A stretch of DNA of 31,690 nucleotides from the NCBI GenBank assembly GCA_017557715.1, contig JAFYYE010000456.1:1-31690 (forward strand). The letters are read 5' to 3'. The translations under genes and the position numbers were made by a program. Under the pieces are notes generated by a model. That model was given only the letters and a program-made list of their open reading frames with translations, was not told the origin of the DNA and searched no databases. The first letter of the stretch is position 1; the number at the start of each line of letters is the position of its first letter. The stretch is from Pseudobutyrivibrio sp. (GTDB lineage Bacteria > Bacillota > Clostridia > Lachnospirales > Lachnospiraceae). Positions 16,312-24,017 of the stretch are shown here, one piece after another.

Positions 16312-17337
16312 ATGGGAAAGAGTAAAAAAAAGAAAATTAAAATAGAAAAAGTTGCAAGTTATATTACAGTTGGTGCTGCTTTAGTTGCATTGTTTACATT
16401 TTATTTCAAGTTTATAGAATACAGAATTGATACTGCTTTTTTAAGACAGTGGAATATTACCAACACATTTGATTTTGCTGATTCTCCATTAAAATTAATT
16501 GACGTGGGAACATCGGTAGTTGTTACCGTGATTGTTACCCCTCTTTTTTCAGTATATCTCGATTTTTTTAACTACGTCACTTTCTGTCTAGCAATATATT
16601 TTATTAGTAGTAAAGAAATACAAAAAGATGAGGCATATATTACAGTATTAAGAGCAAGTCTTGATTTAGAATATGATTCAGAAACTGAACAAAAATTAGA
16701 TGAAGTACAAGGGAAAATAGACCAATATAAAATACTGTTAGAAGACTGTAGAGGCGGATTTCCTCTAATAGTTAAGTGCTTGGTAGGATTAATAATATGT
16801 ATTTGTTTTTTCCTATGGATATCTATGTCGCTAACAATAAAAGTTATTACAAGACTTCAAGCCCTAGGCTTTGCTTTTCTATTATTATTGGTAATACCTA
16901 TAATAATAGAAGTGTTTGGCTTGGTGGTTGCTTTATCTAAGAATAATTTAGGGCTTTCAGAAAAAGAATTTTTAAAGGATTATATTTTAAACAAAGAACC
17001 AAATCATCCTGAGAGATTGTTAGAAAAAGAATATTACGTTAACAAGGGTATTAGTTATTATGCTAGATTAGTTATTATACCAATGTTAGTATGGTATATT
17101 TATGCACCATTTTCAGGGTATATTTCGGCTAAGAGTATTTCACAACTAGGTGTGGTTCAAATGGATAATAGTTATTATGCTATTATTTATACACAAAACA
17201 ATCGAGCAATTACTGAACGATGTTTTTTAGAAGATAACACTATTAAAGAAATAGATTCCAATAAATTATTATTGGTGGATTTAGAAGGATATGAAATAAA
17301 CAATTGTGATTTGGATAAAAACTATGTGCTGAAATAG
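16312..17337 (+). CDS. Multi-pass membrane protein of unknown function
   Basis: 341 residues from ATG 16312 (AGAGGG five bases upstream). The frame continues upstream to a TTG but that extension covers the 15-bp repeats and is unlikely to be coding. A Lys-rich N-terminus (KSKKKKIKIEK) precedes about five hydrophobic segments: ITVGAALVALFTFYF, VVVTVIVTPLFSVYL with NYVTFCLAIYFI, VKCLVGLIICICFFLWI, FAFLLLLVIPIIIEVFGLVV and LVIIPMLVWYIYAPF. A soluble charged loop (about 105-150) and a soluble C-terminal tail of about 60 residues remain. No family recognised. It follows the SMC/nuclease pair in the same AT-rich block; a membrane-effector role is possible but unsupported. Confidence 0.75.
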   Translation: MGKSKKKKIKIEKVASYITVGAALVALFTFYFKFIEYRIDTAFLRQWNITNTFDFADSPLKLIDVGTSVVVTVIVTPLFSVYLDFFNYVTFCLAIYFISSKEIQKDEAYITVLRASLDLEYDSETEQKLDEVQGKIDQYKILLEDCRGGFPLIVKCLVGLIICICFFLWISMSLTIKVITRLQALGFAFLLLLVIPIIIEVFGLVVALSKNNLGLSEKEFLKDYILNKEPNHPERLLEKEYYVNKGISYYARLVIIPMLVWYIYAPFSGYISAKSISQLGVVQMDNSYYAIIYTQNNRAITERCFLEDNTIKEIDSNKLLLVDLEGYEINNCDLDKNYVLK

Positions 17338-17380
17338 ATTAGGCACTTATGTTTTAATTATAGTCAGGAGAAAAGGTTTT

Positions 17381-17986
17381 ATGAGAATGGAAGAATCCTA
17401 TACAAGTTATGCATCGTGCCCATGTGGGAAAGGGAAAATTTTTCAAAAACACTACGAAGGAGTAGATTGGTATAGTGAAGAAGATGGACCTGTTACGATA
17501 GACTGCAGAGACTGCAATTCAAAATTTGTAATTGAAGAGGAATCCCGTTCTGGTCCTTTACTATCAGACCACAGACGAAACGCATATTATTTAACCCCTA
17601 TCGGATATCCCAGATATGAGGGACCTGAAGTTATTAAAGCCTTTCCAAAAATAACTTATACTAATGAAAATTTTGTGGGATGGTTGATTGAAAATTATAC
17701 AGAGGAATCATTAAATAATGCACTCAACCAAATTAACAATGCTTCATCAAGCAAAATGCTAAAAGGTATTGCTGCACAAATTAGCAATATTCATAAAAAA
17801 GCATGTCATTCAGTTAGATTAAACAAAATAAAAGAAGCAATTGAATTATCAATTCTACAGTATAATTCATATAACAATGGAAATTATTTGCAACGCCAAC
17901 AAGTTTTATTAAAAGAAGAAATAGCTCGTTCAACATACAAAGAAGAAAAGCGCAAACATCAAATTTTAATAGAATTTGATAGATAA
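17381..17986 (+). CDS. Hypothetical protein with N-terminal zinc ribbon
   Basis: 201 residues. Two Cys pairs near the N-terminus (CPCGKGK and CRDCNSKF) would coordinate one zinc ion. The remainder is helical and rich in Asn and Gln (NNALNQINNASSSKM), ending in a charged helix (EEIARSTYKEEKRKHQIL). AGGAG precedes the ATG. The gene is 43 bases after the membrane protein gene and probably co-transcribed with it. I do not recognise a family; a nucleic-acid-binding zinc ribbon is one possibility. Confidence 0.7.
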   Translation: MRMEESYTSYASCPCGKGKIFQKHYEGVDWYSEEDGPVTIDCRDCNSKFVIEEESRSGPLLSDHRRNAYYLTPIGYPRYEGPEVIKAFPKITYTNENFVGWLIENYTEESLNNALNQINNASSSKMLKGIAAQISNIHKKACHSVRLNKIKEAIELSILQYNSYNNGNYLQRQQVLLKEEIARSTYKEEKRKHQILIEFDR

Positions 17987-18020
17987 ATTCTATTACTAAG
18001 CGTATAGGAGTATAAGAAAA

Positions 18021-18254
18021 ATGAAACAACTTTATTATGCAATAAGTGGAACAGGAATGATGATAACAGGCGCAGTTCTTATAAATATTTTTCGCCAAGT
18101 GCTAGATTTACAAAGAATAAAAACATATGGATTAGTGCATGAACTATCACTAGGTGGCACATATACATTTAAGCCACAGCAGGGCAAGTGCACAGGATTC
18201 ACAGAGCAGATTATACAGCACGAGATACAGCATTTTAGTGGAGAGTTGATTTAG
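18021..18254 (+). CDS. Small membrane protein whose C-terminus is a captured peptide deformylase tail (chimera)
   Basis: 77 residues. The first ~49 contain one hydrophobic segment (YAISGTGMMITGAVLINIF). From TFKPQQGK onward the sequence copies the last ~28 residues of the divergent deformylase encoded at 24622-25032: GKCTGFTEQIIQHEIQHFSG against GKYTGFTAQIIQHEIQHFSG. The DNA over the last 72 bases is about 86 percent identical, including the stop. The HEIQH metal site is present but the deformylase fold is not, so the tail cannot be active. The gene seems to be a truncated membrane protein fused to a deformylase end by recombination. TAGGAG precedes the ATG. Confidence 0.65.
   Translation: MKQLYYAISGTGMMITGAVLINIFRQVLDLQRIKTYGLVHELSLGGTYTFKPQQGKCTGFTEQIIQHEIQHFSGELI
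18168..18254 (+). repeat. Deformylase 3'-end repeat, copy 1
   Basis: Homologous to 24946-25032, the end of the intact deformylase-like gene. Shorter degraded copies lie at 22346-22391 and 24018-24054. All are on the plus strand. Three of the four end close to the start of a downstream gene or non-coding promoter region. Confidence 0.8.
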
Positions 18255-18304
18255 GAAACAACATAGAATTTAATATTAAAATGACAGAAAAAACACTGTT
18301 TAAT

Positions 18305-18322
18305 TCGTAAATACGATATAAT
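18305..18322 (+). promoter_or_regulatory. Promoter of the DUF2971 gene with TCGTAAATACGA palindrome
   Basis: The 12-bp palindrome TCGTA-AA-TACGA (18305-18316) is immediately followed by a TATAAT -10 box (18317-18322). Almost the same arrangement (TCGTATATACGA then TATATATAAT) precedes the gene at 19945. A common DNA-binding regulator would cover the -10 region in both. Confidence 0.5.
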
Positions 18323-18388
18323 TATTTAGGAATATAAATGGTGTTTTTTTAGTTAAGATTAATTCATGCACCGTGAAGGAGAAGAATA

Positions 18389-19816
18389 ATGTTTTTTATT
18401 AATAAGAATAATATCACTGATTTTCAAAATAGATGTTTAGTTGCTTTATTTTTAGACTATCACAATGAGATTGAATTCGATGAGTATGTTGAGAAAAATC
18501 ATATTAAAGGTTTTGTAAAAGGAAAAGATAATCCAAATACATTACAGGATATTTATATATTCAATGTTCCACCATTTAATCCACAAAAGGAAGATCGCGG
18601 TATTGTTTACAAATACAGAGGGCGAAGAACTGATAGAAATTTTGAATACATAGGTATATCAGGGGAGTTTATAGAGCAATACGTATTATTTTATAATAAT
18701 CCTTATGATTATATTTGCAGATATTTCAAAGAGAATAATTGGGCGGAAAGGTATAACACATTATTGGTCTCTGATAAACCAGAAAAAATGATAGAGGATT
18801 CTGATATTAAAAGGTTCTATAAATATAAATCTGATCCAACCAATATTGAACCAGGTACATATTTAGCATATAAAAAAGGAAGTAGTACAGTTCCATCTAG
18901 GGTTAATCATTTTATGGATGAAATTGGAGGAACTTTACCATTTACAAAGCCGGAATGGTTAAATGACCCGTTCGATTGTGATTGTGAAATACCATTTTTT
19001 GAAGTTTTCCCAAGCGTTATTAGTGCTGCAATAAAAGGAACAAAATATAGTGCTGGTGCAGTTACTCCAATAGATGAATCAAGGTTGAAAATGTGGTGGG
19101 ATTTTTTTGATGTAAAAGATAAAGAACATATTATTGAGGTCTTTAAGAATTTGGTCTCAAATGAACCTATAGGTGAAAATTCCGAAGCCATAGAGATAAT
19201 AAAGGAGTTATATGCAGAGTGTAAAAAGGGAAGAATGCTTACGGATGAAAAAGCAAAAGCGATATTGGTGCGATTTTGTTCTATAAGAGATAGGCTTTAT
19301 AATCTGAAAAATGAATTTAGAATATTAAGTTTAGCGCAAACCGAAACTGACATATTGATGTGGGCATATTATGCTAATTCCGGTCAAGGAGTATGCCTTT
19401 GCCATAAGCCAGGGAGCATTCATAGAGGAATAGAAAATAGTACAGATGTAGCAACTTATAAAGCAGATTTTTGTATATATGGGGAAATAGATTATGCGGA
19501 TGAAAAACCTATCTTTCAACCTTCATCAAGCAATAGTATAGATGGAATTTTAGAATTTATAGTTGAGTGCGTTTTTACAAAAAGTGAAATTTGGAAGCAT
19601 GAAGATGAATATAGATATGTTCTCATGGGAAGCAGAGTAAAGGATAGTAAAGCTATATGTATTCAATCAGATTTAGAACGTCGAATCATGGGAGTTAAAT
19701 ATGATGAAGTGGATTTTTATAAAGATTTAGACAACTTAGGTGGATGGCCTGATGGAAATGTAAATGTAGATTATTTGGTTAAACATCCTACAAAATATGA
19801 ATTAATAAAGAAATAG
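18389..19816 (+). CDS. DUF2971-domain protein with an unrecognised N-terminal domain
   Basis: 475 residues. The C-terminal ~300 carry the DUF2971 pattern: an early KPEWLNDPFDCDCEIPF, then ILMWAYYANSGQGVCLCHKP, and later VFTKSEIWKHEDEYRYVLMG near the end. DUF2971 proteins are common in phage-defence and accessory islands; their biochemical role is not established. The first ~165 residues (including FVKGKDNPNTLQDIYIFNV and VYKYRGRRTDRNFEYIGISG) are unrecognised; YRGRRTDRNFEYIG hints at a nucleic-acid- or nucleotide-binding beta domain. GAAGGAGA precedes the ATG. It has its own promoter and shares a palindromic element with the downstream Ntn-like gene. Confidence 0.7.
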   Translation: MFFINKNNITDFQNRCLVALFLDYHNEIEFDEYVEKNHIKGFVKGKDNPNTLQDIYIFNVPPFNPQKEDRGIVYKYRGRRTDRNFEYIGISGEFIEQYVLFYNNPYDYICRYFKENNWAERYNTLLVSDKPEKMIEDSDIKRFYKYKSDPTNIEPGTYLAYKKGSSTVPSRVNHFMDEIGGTLPFTKPEWLNDPFDCDCEIPFFEVFPSVISAAIKGTKYSAGAVTPIDESRLKMWWDFFDVKDKEHIIEVFKNLVSNEPIGENSEAIEIIKELYAECKKGRMLTDEKAKAILVRFCSIRDRLYNLKNEFRILSLAQTETDILMWAYYANSGQGVCLCHKPGSIHRGIENSTDVATYKADFCIYGEIDYADEKPIFQPSSSNSIDGILEFIVECVFTKSEIWKHEDEYRYVLMGSRVKDSKAICIQSDLERRIMGVKYDEVDFYKDLDNLGGWPDGNVNVDYLVKHPTKYELIKK

Positions 19817-19882
19817 GAAGTATACCAATATTATAGAAAGTGCAGTAGTTACTGGGGAAATTAGGGATTACTGCAAAAATTA

Positions 19883-19927
19883 GAATGTAAAGACATCGCT
19901 TACATTCGTATATACGATATATATAAT
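19883..19927 (+). promoter_or_regulatory. Promoter of the Ntn-like gene with two overlapping inverted repeats
   Basis: GAATGTAA (19883-19890) and TTACATTC (19900-19907) form an inverted repeat that overlaps a second palindrome, TCGTATATACGA (19906-19917). TATAAT follows at 19922-19927 and AGAGG at 19933-19937 sets the ATG at 19945. The second palindrome matches the one upstream of the DUF2971 gene. Confidence 0.5.
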
Positions 19928-19944
19928 TGAAAAGAGGTTAATGA

Positions 19945-21747
19945 ATGTCATATTGTGTTGCTTATAAAAGAAATAATACCGTATATTTGTATGCGGATAC
20001 CGCAGTTTCCAGTCATAAAGAACCATATATAAAATATAATTCATTTGGACAAATTCAAACAGAACATGAAGGATTTTATGTTGAAGAAGCTTTGCTGAAA
20101 ATTGTAAAAATAAGGGATAACTTTGTAATTGCGTATGCGTCGGATGATGTTAAAGCTTCAGTTGAAATGATCGAAACGATTGAACGATACTATGATGATG
20201 TTGGATTAAAAGGTATATTGAGTTTATTAGAGTCTTCATATGGCAACATAAGCTCTACTGAATTAATTCTTGTATATTCGAATAGCCAGACAAATCCGGA
20301 AATATATACATTTACAAGTGGAAAATGTATAAAAAGCGAGTGGGCCGAAATTGGTAGTGGAAAGAATATTAAAAATTTATCAAGAAATGTAAAAACGATA
20401 TTGGATAATATACACGGCAATGATGATTCAAAGTTTTTGTCGATATCAATAGCAGCTTTACAGTGTTACGTTTTTCATAATAATTTGTTTGAGGTGGGGA
20501 TTGGAGGAATATTTACAGGAGTTTATGTAAAGCAAAAAGTGCATTATCCAAAATCCTTAGACTGTTATATATTTGAAGATGATATAAATAAGTGTACTTC
20601 AATGATTACATCACTATGTATGGAAGAATTATTTTTTTCTTCGGCTAATGTTGTTAGAGGATACATGCTGCCGGGAATGAAACTGGATGATCGGCTAGTG
20701 AGAAAAGTAAGAAAAGCAATAGATACAAAGGCACCGTTTTACTTTTGCATATATAGTAATTTTAATAATCAAATGTTGTTTATGGAAATTAATGGTAGAG
20801 TTCATAACGGCATTATTTCAAGGTATGTAAAAAGAGGCGTAAATAAAACAGACTACATGTTTTCATTTAATTCGATAGTATTGGATGATTTGGAATTTTT
20901 CTCTGATAATTATAAAAATGATGAAACTCCTTTTATTCAAGAAGTAAGTGGCTTGGAAGGATATAATCATGATGTATTTATGGAATGGTTAAAGGAAAAT
21001 GATTCAGATAGATGGGAAATACTAAATTCATTTGATTATGACTTTGAATACATGGAGCCCAAAATAGATAAGTCGTTATTAAAGAAAATAAAGAAGAATA
21101 TAAACTATTATAATTATCTTGTCTTAATAGATTATGAATACTTTTATTCTTCCTTAAAAGAGTTTTATGAGTTGTGGTCGGAAACAAATTCTTTTAAGGG
21201 AGATATCCACGAAATGGATTTTCGTAATTTTTTCCTAATTGTTTATAAGAATACAATAGCGGAAGAAATGGATTTTGATGAATTGGGGATTATTTTTGTA
21301 AAAAAACCTTCGAAAGAACATCATTTCATTCAAGATTTTGATTTCGATGAGTATATTAATAATTTCAAAAATGTTTTTGTGGTAGCTGATAATAATGAAT
21401 TTTACGTTTATTGCTATTCGTTTTTAAAGAATTATTATTTGAACGATGATTTTTTTGCACTTGAAAAATTTATTATAGTTTTTGATGATGAAAAGACAGA
21501 TGAAGTTCTTTATAATTTTGCTCCGAAATTTAATTATGATTATGGCAATCGAAAATTTTGGGAAACGGATATAGTAGTTGTACGTAATGAAGATGCTCTT
21601 ACAAAAGTTCAAACTAGTTTTCCTCATGCGATTATGCAATTTTGCCTTTTTTATATGTTCACAGAAGATTTTAACGAGTGGTATGCAGTAGATATTGAAG
21701 TATATGATATCTTGGTAGATAGAAAAGAAAAAAGTGACGTATCATAA
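19945..21747 (+). CDS. Proteasome/HslV-like Ntn-hydrolase domain fused to a long novel C-terminal region
   Basis: 600 residues. After removal of Met1 the protein would begin Ser-Tyr-Cys-Val-Ala-Tyr-Lys-Arg, which aligns with the N-terminal nucleophile strand of proteasome beta subunits and HslV. The conserved Asp (YLYADTAVSS) falls at mature position 17, as in those enzymes. Lys52/Lys55 (LLKIVKIRDNFVIAYASDD) match the catalytic-lysine region and AEIGSGKN (134-141) matches the HslV AIGSGG turn. About 200 residues therefore look like an Ntn-type peptidase or amidase with Ser as nucleophile. Residues 230-600 are rich in Asp, Phe and Tyr and unrecognised. The gene follows the DUF2971 gene, with a similar promoter palindrome. 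The fold call is by eye; enzymatic activity is inferred. Confidence 0.6.
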   Translation: MSYCVAYKRNNTVYLYADTAVSSHKEPYIKYNSFGQIQTEHEGFYVEEALLKIVKIRDNFVIAYASDDVKASVEMIETIERYYDDVGLKGILSLLESSYGNISSTELILVYSNSQTNPEIYTFTSGKCIKSEWAEIGSGKNIKNLSRNVKTILDNIHGNDDSKFLSISIAALQCYVFHNNLFEVGIGGIFTGVYVKQKVHYPKSLDCYIFEDDINKCTSMITSLCMEELFFSSANVVRGYMLPGMKLDDRLVRKVRKAIDTKAPFYFCIYSNFNNQMLFMEINGRVHNGIISRYVKRGVNKTDYMFSFNSIVLDDLEFFSDNYKNDETPFIQEVSGLEGYNHDVFMEWLKENDSDRWEILNSFDYDFEYMEPKIDKSLLKKIKKNINYYNYLVLIDYEYFYSSLKEFYELWSETNSFKGDIHEMDFRNFFLIVYKNTIAEEMDFDELGIIFVKKPSKEHHFIQDFDFDEYINNFKNVFVVADNNEFYVYCYSFLKNYYLNDDFFALEKFIIVFDDEKTDEVLYNFAPKFNYDYGNRKFWETDIVVVRNEDALTKVQTSFPHAIMQFCLFYMFTEDFNEWYAVDIEVYDILVDRKEKSDVS

Positions 21748-21862
21748 TGGTTTTTGAGCTGGTAGTGTTTTAGGAACTAAGTGCCTGATTCCACTTCGTT
21801 GCACAAATACTATATAGGAAAAAAACAACGACTTCTGGCACCTGATTTTTTCAATCAACCAG

Positions 21863-21891
21863 TTGTTGCCATTTTTCATATCACTTATAAT
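21863..21891 (+). promoter_or_regulatory. Promoter for the small ORF and HNH gene
   Basis: TTGTTG (21863-21868), 17-bp spacer and TATAAT (21886-21891). The strong ribosome site AAAGGAGG (21907-21914) lies 8 bases before the ATG at 21923. Confidence 0.6.
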
Positions 21892-21922
21892 AGAATCGAC
21901 ATTAGGAAAGGAGGAATTGCCT

Positions 21923-22043
21923 ATGTACAATACCTCAAAATCCCTCCAGGAGATGGAGGCCTAATCTCGATTCGCGGGTTAAAGCGAAGCTTGCCCGCTC
22001 TTATATATTAGCTGCAGGGCGTGCTCTGCAGCACTTTTTATAA
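21923..22043 (+). pseudogene. Small ORF (~39 codons) interrupted by a one-base frameshift
   Basis: From the ATG at 21923 the frame reads MYNTSKSLQEMEA and stops at 21962-21964. Ignoring the T at 21962, it continues as NLDSRVKAKLARSYILAAGR then ALQHFL and stops at 22041-22043, four bases before the HNH start. The continuation looks like a normal amphipathic helical protein, and promoter and ribosome site are excellent. I do not recognise the peptide. Either the gene carries a +1 mutation or the downstream frame is non-functional. DNA hairpins in the second half (GCTGCAG/CTGCAGC) overlap the coding stretch. Confidence 0.45.
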
Positions 22044-22046
22044 ATT

Positions 22047-22340
22047 ATGAAAAGAAGAAAACGTAAAGAGAAGCTCAAGAATTTAATATGGGCTAAAACT
22101 AATGGCATCTGTGCCAAATGCGGAAGAGCAGTTGAGGTAGATAAACGTACCATTGATCATTTCATACCTAAATATCATGGTGGCACAGATGATATTAGAA
22201 ACCTCATTCCTCTGTGCAAGGCGTGTAATAGAGCCAAGAGTTCTAGGCTTATGAGCATAGAGGAATGCTGTCCATTTCTGGTTGAGGAATATAAAATGGA
22301 GATACGTAAATACGTAGGAAGGAAAGAGTACGGGAATTAA
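22047..22340 (+). CDS. Small HNH endonuclease
   Basis: 97 residues. A classical HNH module: CAKCGR and CKACNR zinc-binding pairs flank the core TIDHFIPKYHGGTDDIRNLI (Asp-His, Gly-Gly and Asn positions). Such proteins are free-standing HNH nucleases similar to phage or restriction-linked enzymes. The N-terminus is strongly basic (KRRKRKEKLKN), favouring DNA binding. It lies four bases after the interrupted small ORF and probably depends on its promoter and translation. A degraded deformylase-tail repeat follows the stop. Confidence 0.85.
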   Translation: MKRRKRKEKLKNLIWAKTNGICAKCGRAVEVDKRTIDHFIPKYHGGTDDIRNLIPLCKACNRAKSSRLMSIEECCPFLVEEYKMEIRKYVGRKEYGN

Positions 22341-22345
22341 AGTGT

Positions 22346-22391
22346 AGATTATACAGCACAGAATTTAATATTTTAGTGGAGAGTTGATTTT
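22346..22391 (+). repeat. Deformylase 3'-end repeat, copy 2 (degraded)
   Basis: AGATTATACAGCAC ... ATTTTAGTGGAGAGTTGATT matches 18209-18253 except for an 8-base middle block (AGAATTTAATATT), which instead resembles the sequence just after copy 1 (18265-18277). The GGAGAG of the repeat lies ten bases before the ATG of the next gene and probably works as its ribosome site. Confidence 0.7.
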
Positions 22392-22733
22392 ATGAACATA
22401 CAGATTTTTGGCACAAAGAAGTGCAATGATACAAAGAAGGCGGAGCGGTTCTTTAAGGAGCGTGGAATCAAGTATCAATTTATCGATATGAAAGAAAAAG
22501 GAATGAGCAAAGGTGAGCTTACATCGGTTGCTTTTGCTAATGGTGGCATTGCAAACATGGTTAACGTAAATGCGAAGGACCAAGATGCAGTGCTTTTGTT
22601 CCAGCACATTGCAGATGAGGACAAGCTGGAAAAATTACTTGAGTCGCAACAGATTATAAAGACTCCAGTTGTTAGAAATGGAAAACAGTCTACACTGGGA
22701 TATCAACCTGATGTGTGGAAGAAATGGGAGTAA
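22392..22733 (+). CDS. ArsC/Spx-family thioredoxin-fold protein
   Basis: 113 residues. The N-terminal GTKKCNDTKKAERFFKERGI carries a single Cys (C-x-x-T), as in arsenate reductase-like members rather than the CxxC of most Spx proteins. The later KTPVVRNGKQSTLGY holds the cis-Pro loop typical of the fold. Proteins of this type reduce arsenate or act as redox adaptors; the exact role here cannot be read from sequence. Its ribosome site seems to come from the captured deformylase tail directly upstream. Length fits the family. Confidence 0.8.
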   Translation: MNIQIFGTKKCNDTKKAERFFKERGIKYQFIDMKEKGMSKGELTSVAFANGGIANMVNVNAKDQDAVLLFQHIADEDKLEKLLESQQIIKTPVVRNGKQSTLGYQPDVWKKWE

Positions 22734-22753
22734 GAGAGTATGGGGATTCGAGT

Positions 22754-23323
22754 ATGATTAAGAAGAAATCTTTAATATGTGTTCTTGCAGCAATTCTTGT
22801 AATAAACAGCGCTTTATTTTCTGCATGTGGCAAGTCTAATAATGAGGATGTATCTGTATCCTATTCAGAACTTAAAGCTGATGATATGGAAATAATAGAT
22901 GGCATTAATCAGAATTTAGATTGTGAATTTAAGCTATTGGAAGAAATGAATGTGGATGAAAAGCCTGCTGAAGGTCCATACACAGAATTTAGTTCAGGAC
23001 TTGGAGAGGTAAAAAGCTATGGTGTGTTTGTATCAGAAAGAAATGCACCTATTAGGACAGGTATATATATAATCAAAGATTCTGACTACAGTATTTATGG
23101 CATTAAATATGGTGATACATATAAAACTGCCAAAGAGTTAGTGGAAAAATCTGGTTTTACTTTGCTTAAGGAAGAACCATTTAACAGTAATACAACCTCA
23201 CTAACTTATTCTAAAGGGATAGCAAAAATAGTGATGGAAATAGATTATACAAATAAAAATAGCTTTGAGGATGGGAATGTGAGCAGAATTGGGGTGAGCC
23301 TTTCCATCGGCGAAGCCGATTAA
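22754..23323 (+). CDS. Putative lipoprotein, C-terminus formed by the structured repeat
   Basis: 189 residues from ATG 22754. A Lys-rich start, hydrophobic LICVLAAILVINSALFSAC and an FSAC lipobox indicate a lipid-anchored protein. It contains YGIKYGDTYKTAKELVEKSG, resembling the lipoprotein at 5277-5846. The last residues (SIGEAD) and stop codon are read from structured repeat copy 3, so the original C-terminus may have been replaced when the repeat arrived. An upstream GTG frame (22715) overlaps the ArsC-like gene and is not preferred. No specific function recognised. Confidence 0.75.
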   Translation: MIKKKSLICVLAAILVINSALFSACGKSNNEDVSVSYSELKADDMEIIDGINQNLDCEFKLLEEMNVDEKPAEGPYTEFSSGLGEVKSYGVFVSERNAPIRTGIYIIKDSDYSIYGIKYGDTYKTAKELVEKSGFTLLKEEPFNSNTTSLTYSKGIAKIVMEIDYTNKNSFEDGNVSRIGVSLSIGEAD

Positions 23324-23401
23324 AATCCTTCCTTGCTAGCGCCAGCGAGTGGTCTGTGGAGCTCGGGCAGACCTGGCCCTGGAAGGGCCTGCTAGGAATG
23401 G
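23303..23401 (-). repeat. Structured dispersed repeat, copy 3 (inverted)
   Basis: Reverse complement of copies at 2137 and 6005. One hairpin has been remodelled: CTGGCCCTGGAAGGGCCTGC replaces CTGCGAGTGGAACGAGCTGC while the surrounding bases are kept. It supplies the stop codon of the upstream lipoprotein gene. Confidence 0.8.
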
Positions 23402-23441
23402 TAAAATAATAAAAATAATAAACATGAGGAGGATTACAACT

Positions 23442-24002
23442 ATGAGTAGAAAAGATTTTGGGGCAAAGCCACTTAGCTATCCACAGCCAGTGTGGATTAT
23501 CGCAACCTATGATGAGAATGGAGTACCTAATGCTATGAATGCAGCTTGGGGCGGCATCAGTGAGTCAAATGAGGTTTCTATTTGCTTGTCTGTAGGACAT
23601 AAGACTTGCAAGAATTTTGAGAAGACTAAAGCTTTCACTATTAGCATGGCAGATGCAGACCATGTGGCAGCTTGCGATTATGTAGGTATTGCATCTGGAA
23701 ATAAGGATGAGGACAAGTTTGCCAAGGCAGGATTTACAGCTACAAAGAGCGAGCATGTGAATGCACCTATTATTAATGAGCTTGCTGTTTGTCTGGAATG
23801 TAAGGTTAAGAGCTATGACCACGACAGCTGCATCCTGAAGGGGGAGATTGTTAATGTCAGCGTTGATGAATCAGCTCTTACAGATGGCAAAGTGGATGTG
23901 AGCAAGGTTAAGCCTATTACATTTGATCCATTCAACAATGCGTATCATGTTGTGGGTGAGAAGGTTGGCGATGCTTGGGGCAGCGGCAAGGGGTTGCTGT
24001 AG
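23442..24002 (+). CDS. Flavin reductase-like FMN-binding split-barrel protein (flavoredoxin type)
   Basis: 186 residues from ATG 23442, chosen because GAGGAGG lies nine bases upstream; the frame extends upstream only through the structured repeat. The sequence PVWIIATYDENGVPNAMNAA followed by WGGISESNEVSICLSVGHKT and KAFTISMADADHVAACDYVG is typical of the flavin reductase-like domain that binds FMN and transfers electrons. Such proteins are frequent in anaerobic Firmicutes. It appears monocistronic. Confidence 0.9.
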   Translation: MSRKDFGAKPLSYPQPVWIIATYDENGVPNAMNAAWGGISESNEVSICLSVGHKTCKNFEKTKAFTISMADADHVAACDYVGIASGNKDEDKFAKAGFTATKSEHVNAPIINELAVCLECKVKSYDHDSCILKGEIVNVSVDESALTDGKVDVSKVKPITFDPFNNAYHVVGEKVGDAWGSGKGLL

Positions 24003-24017
24003 GAATGGTACAATATA

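Noticed and set aside
21781..22011. 76-codon plus-strand frame upstream of the HNH gene
   Set aside because: It crosses the promoter and ribosome site of the small ORF and has no start signal of its own.
21966..22035. GCGGGTTAAAGCGAAGCTTGCCCGC hairpin region considered as a tRNA or terminator
   Set aside because: No cloverleaf can be drawn, and the region is better explained as coding for the second half of the small ORF.
23349..23441. Longer N-terminus for the flavin reductase
   Set aside because: The extension is translated from structured repeat copy 3, whereas ATG 23442 has an ideal AGGAGG and begins the conserved fold.
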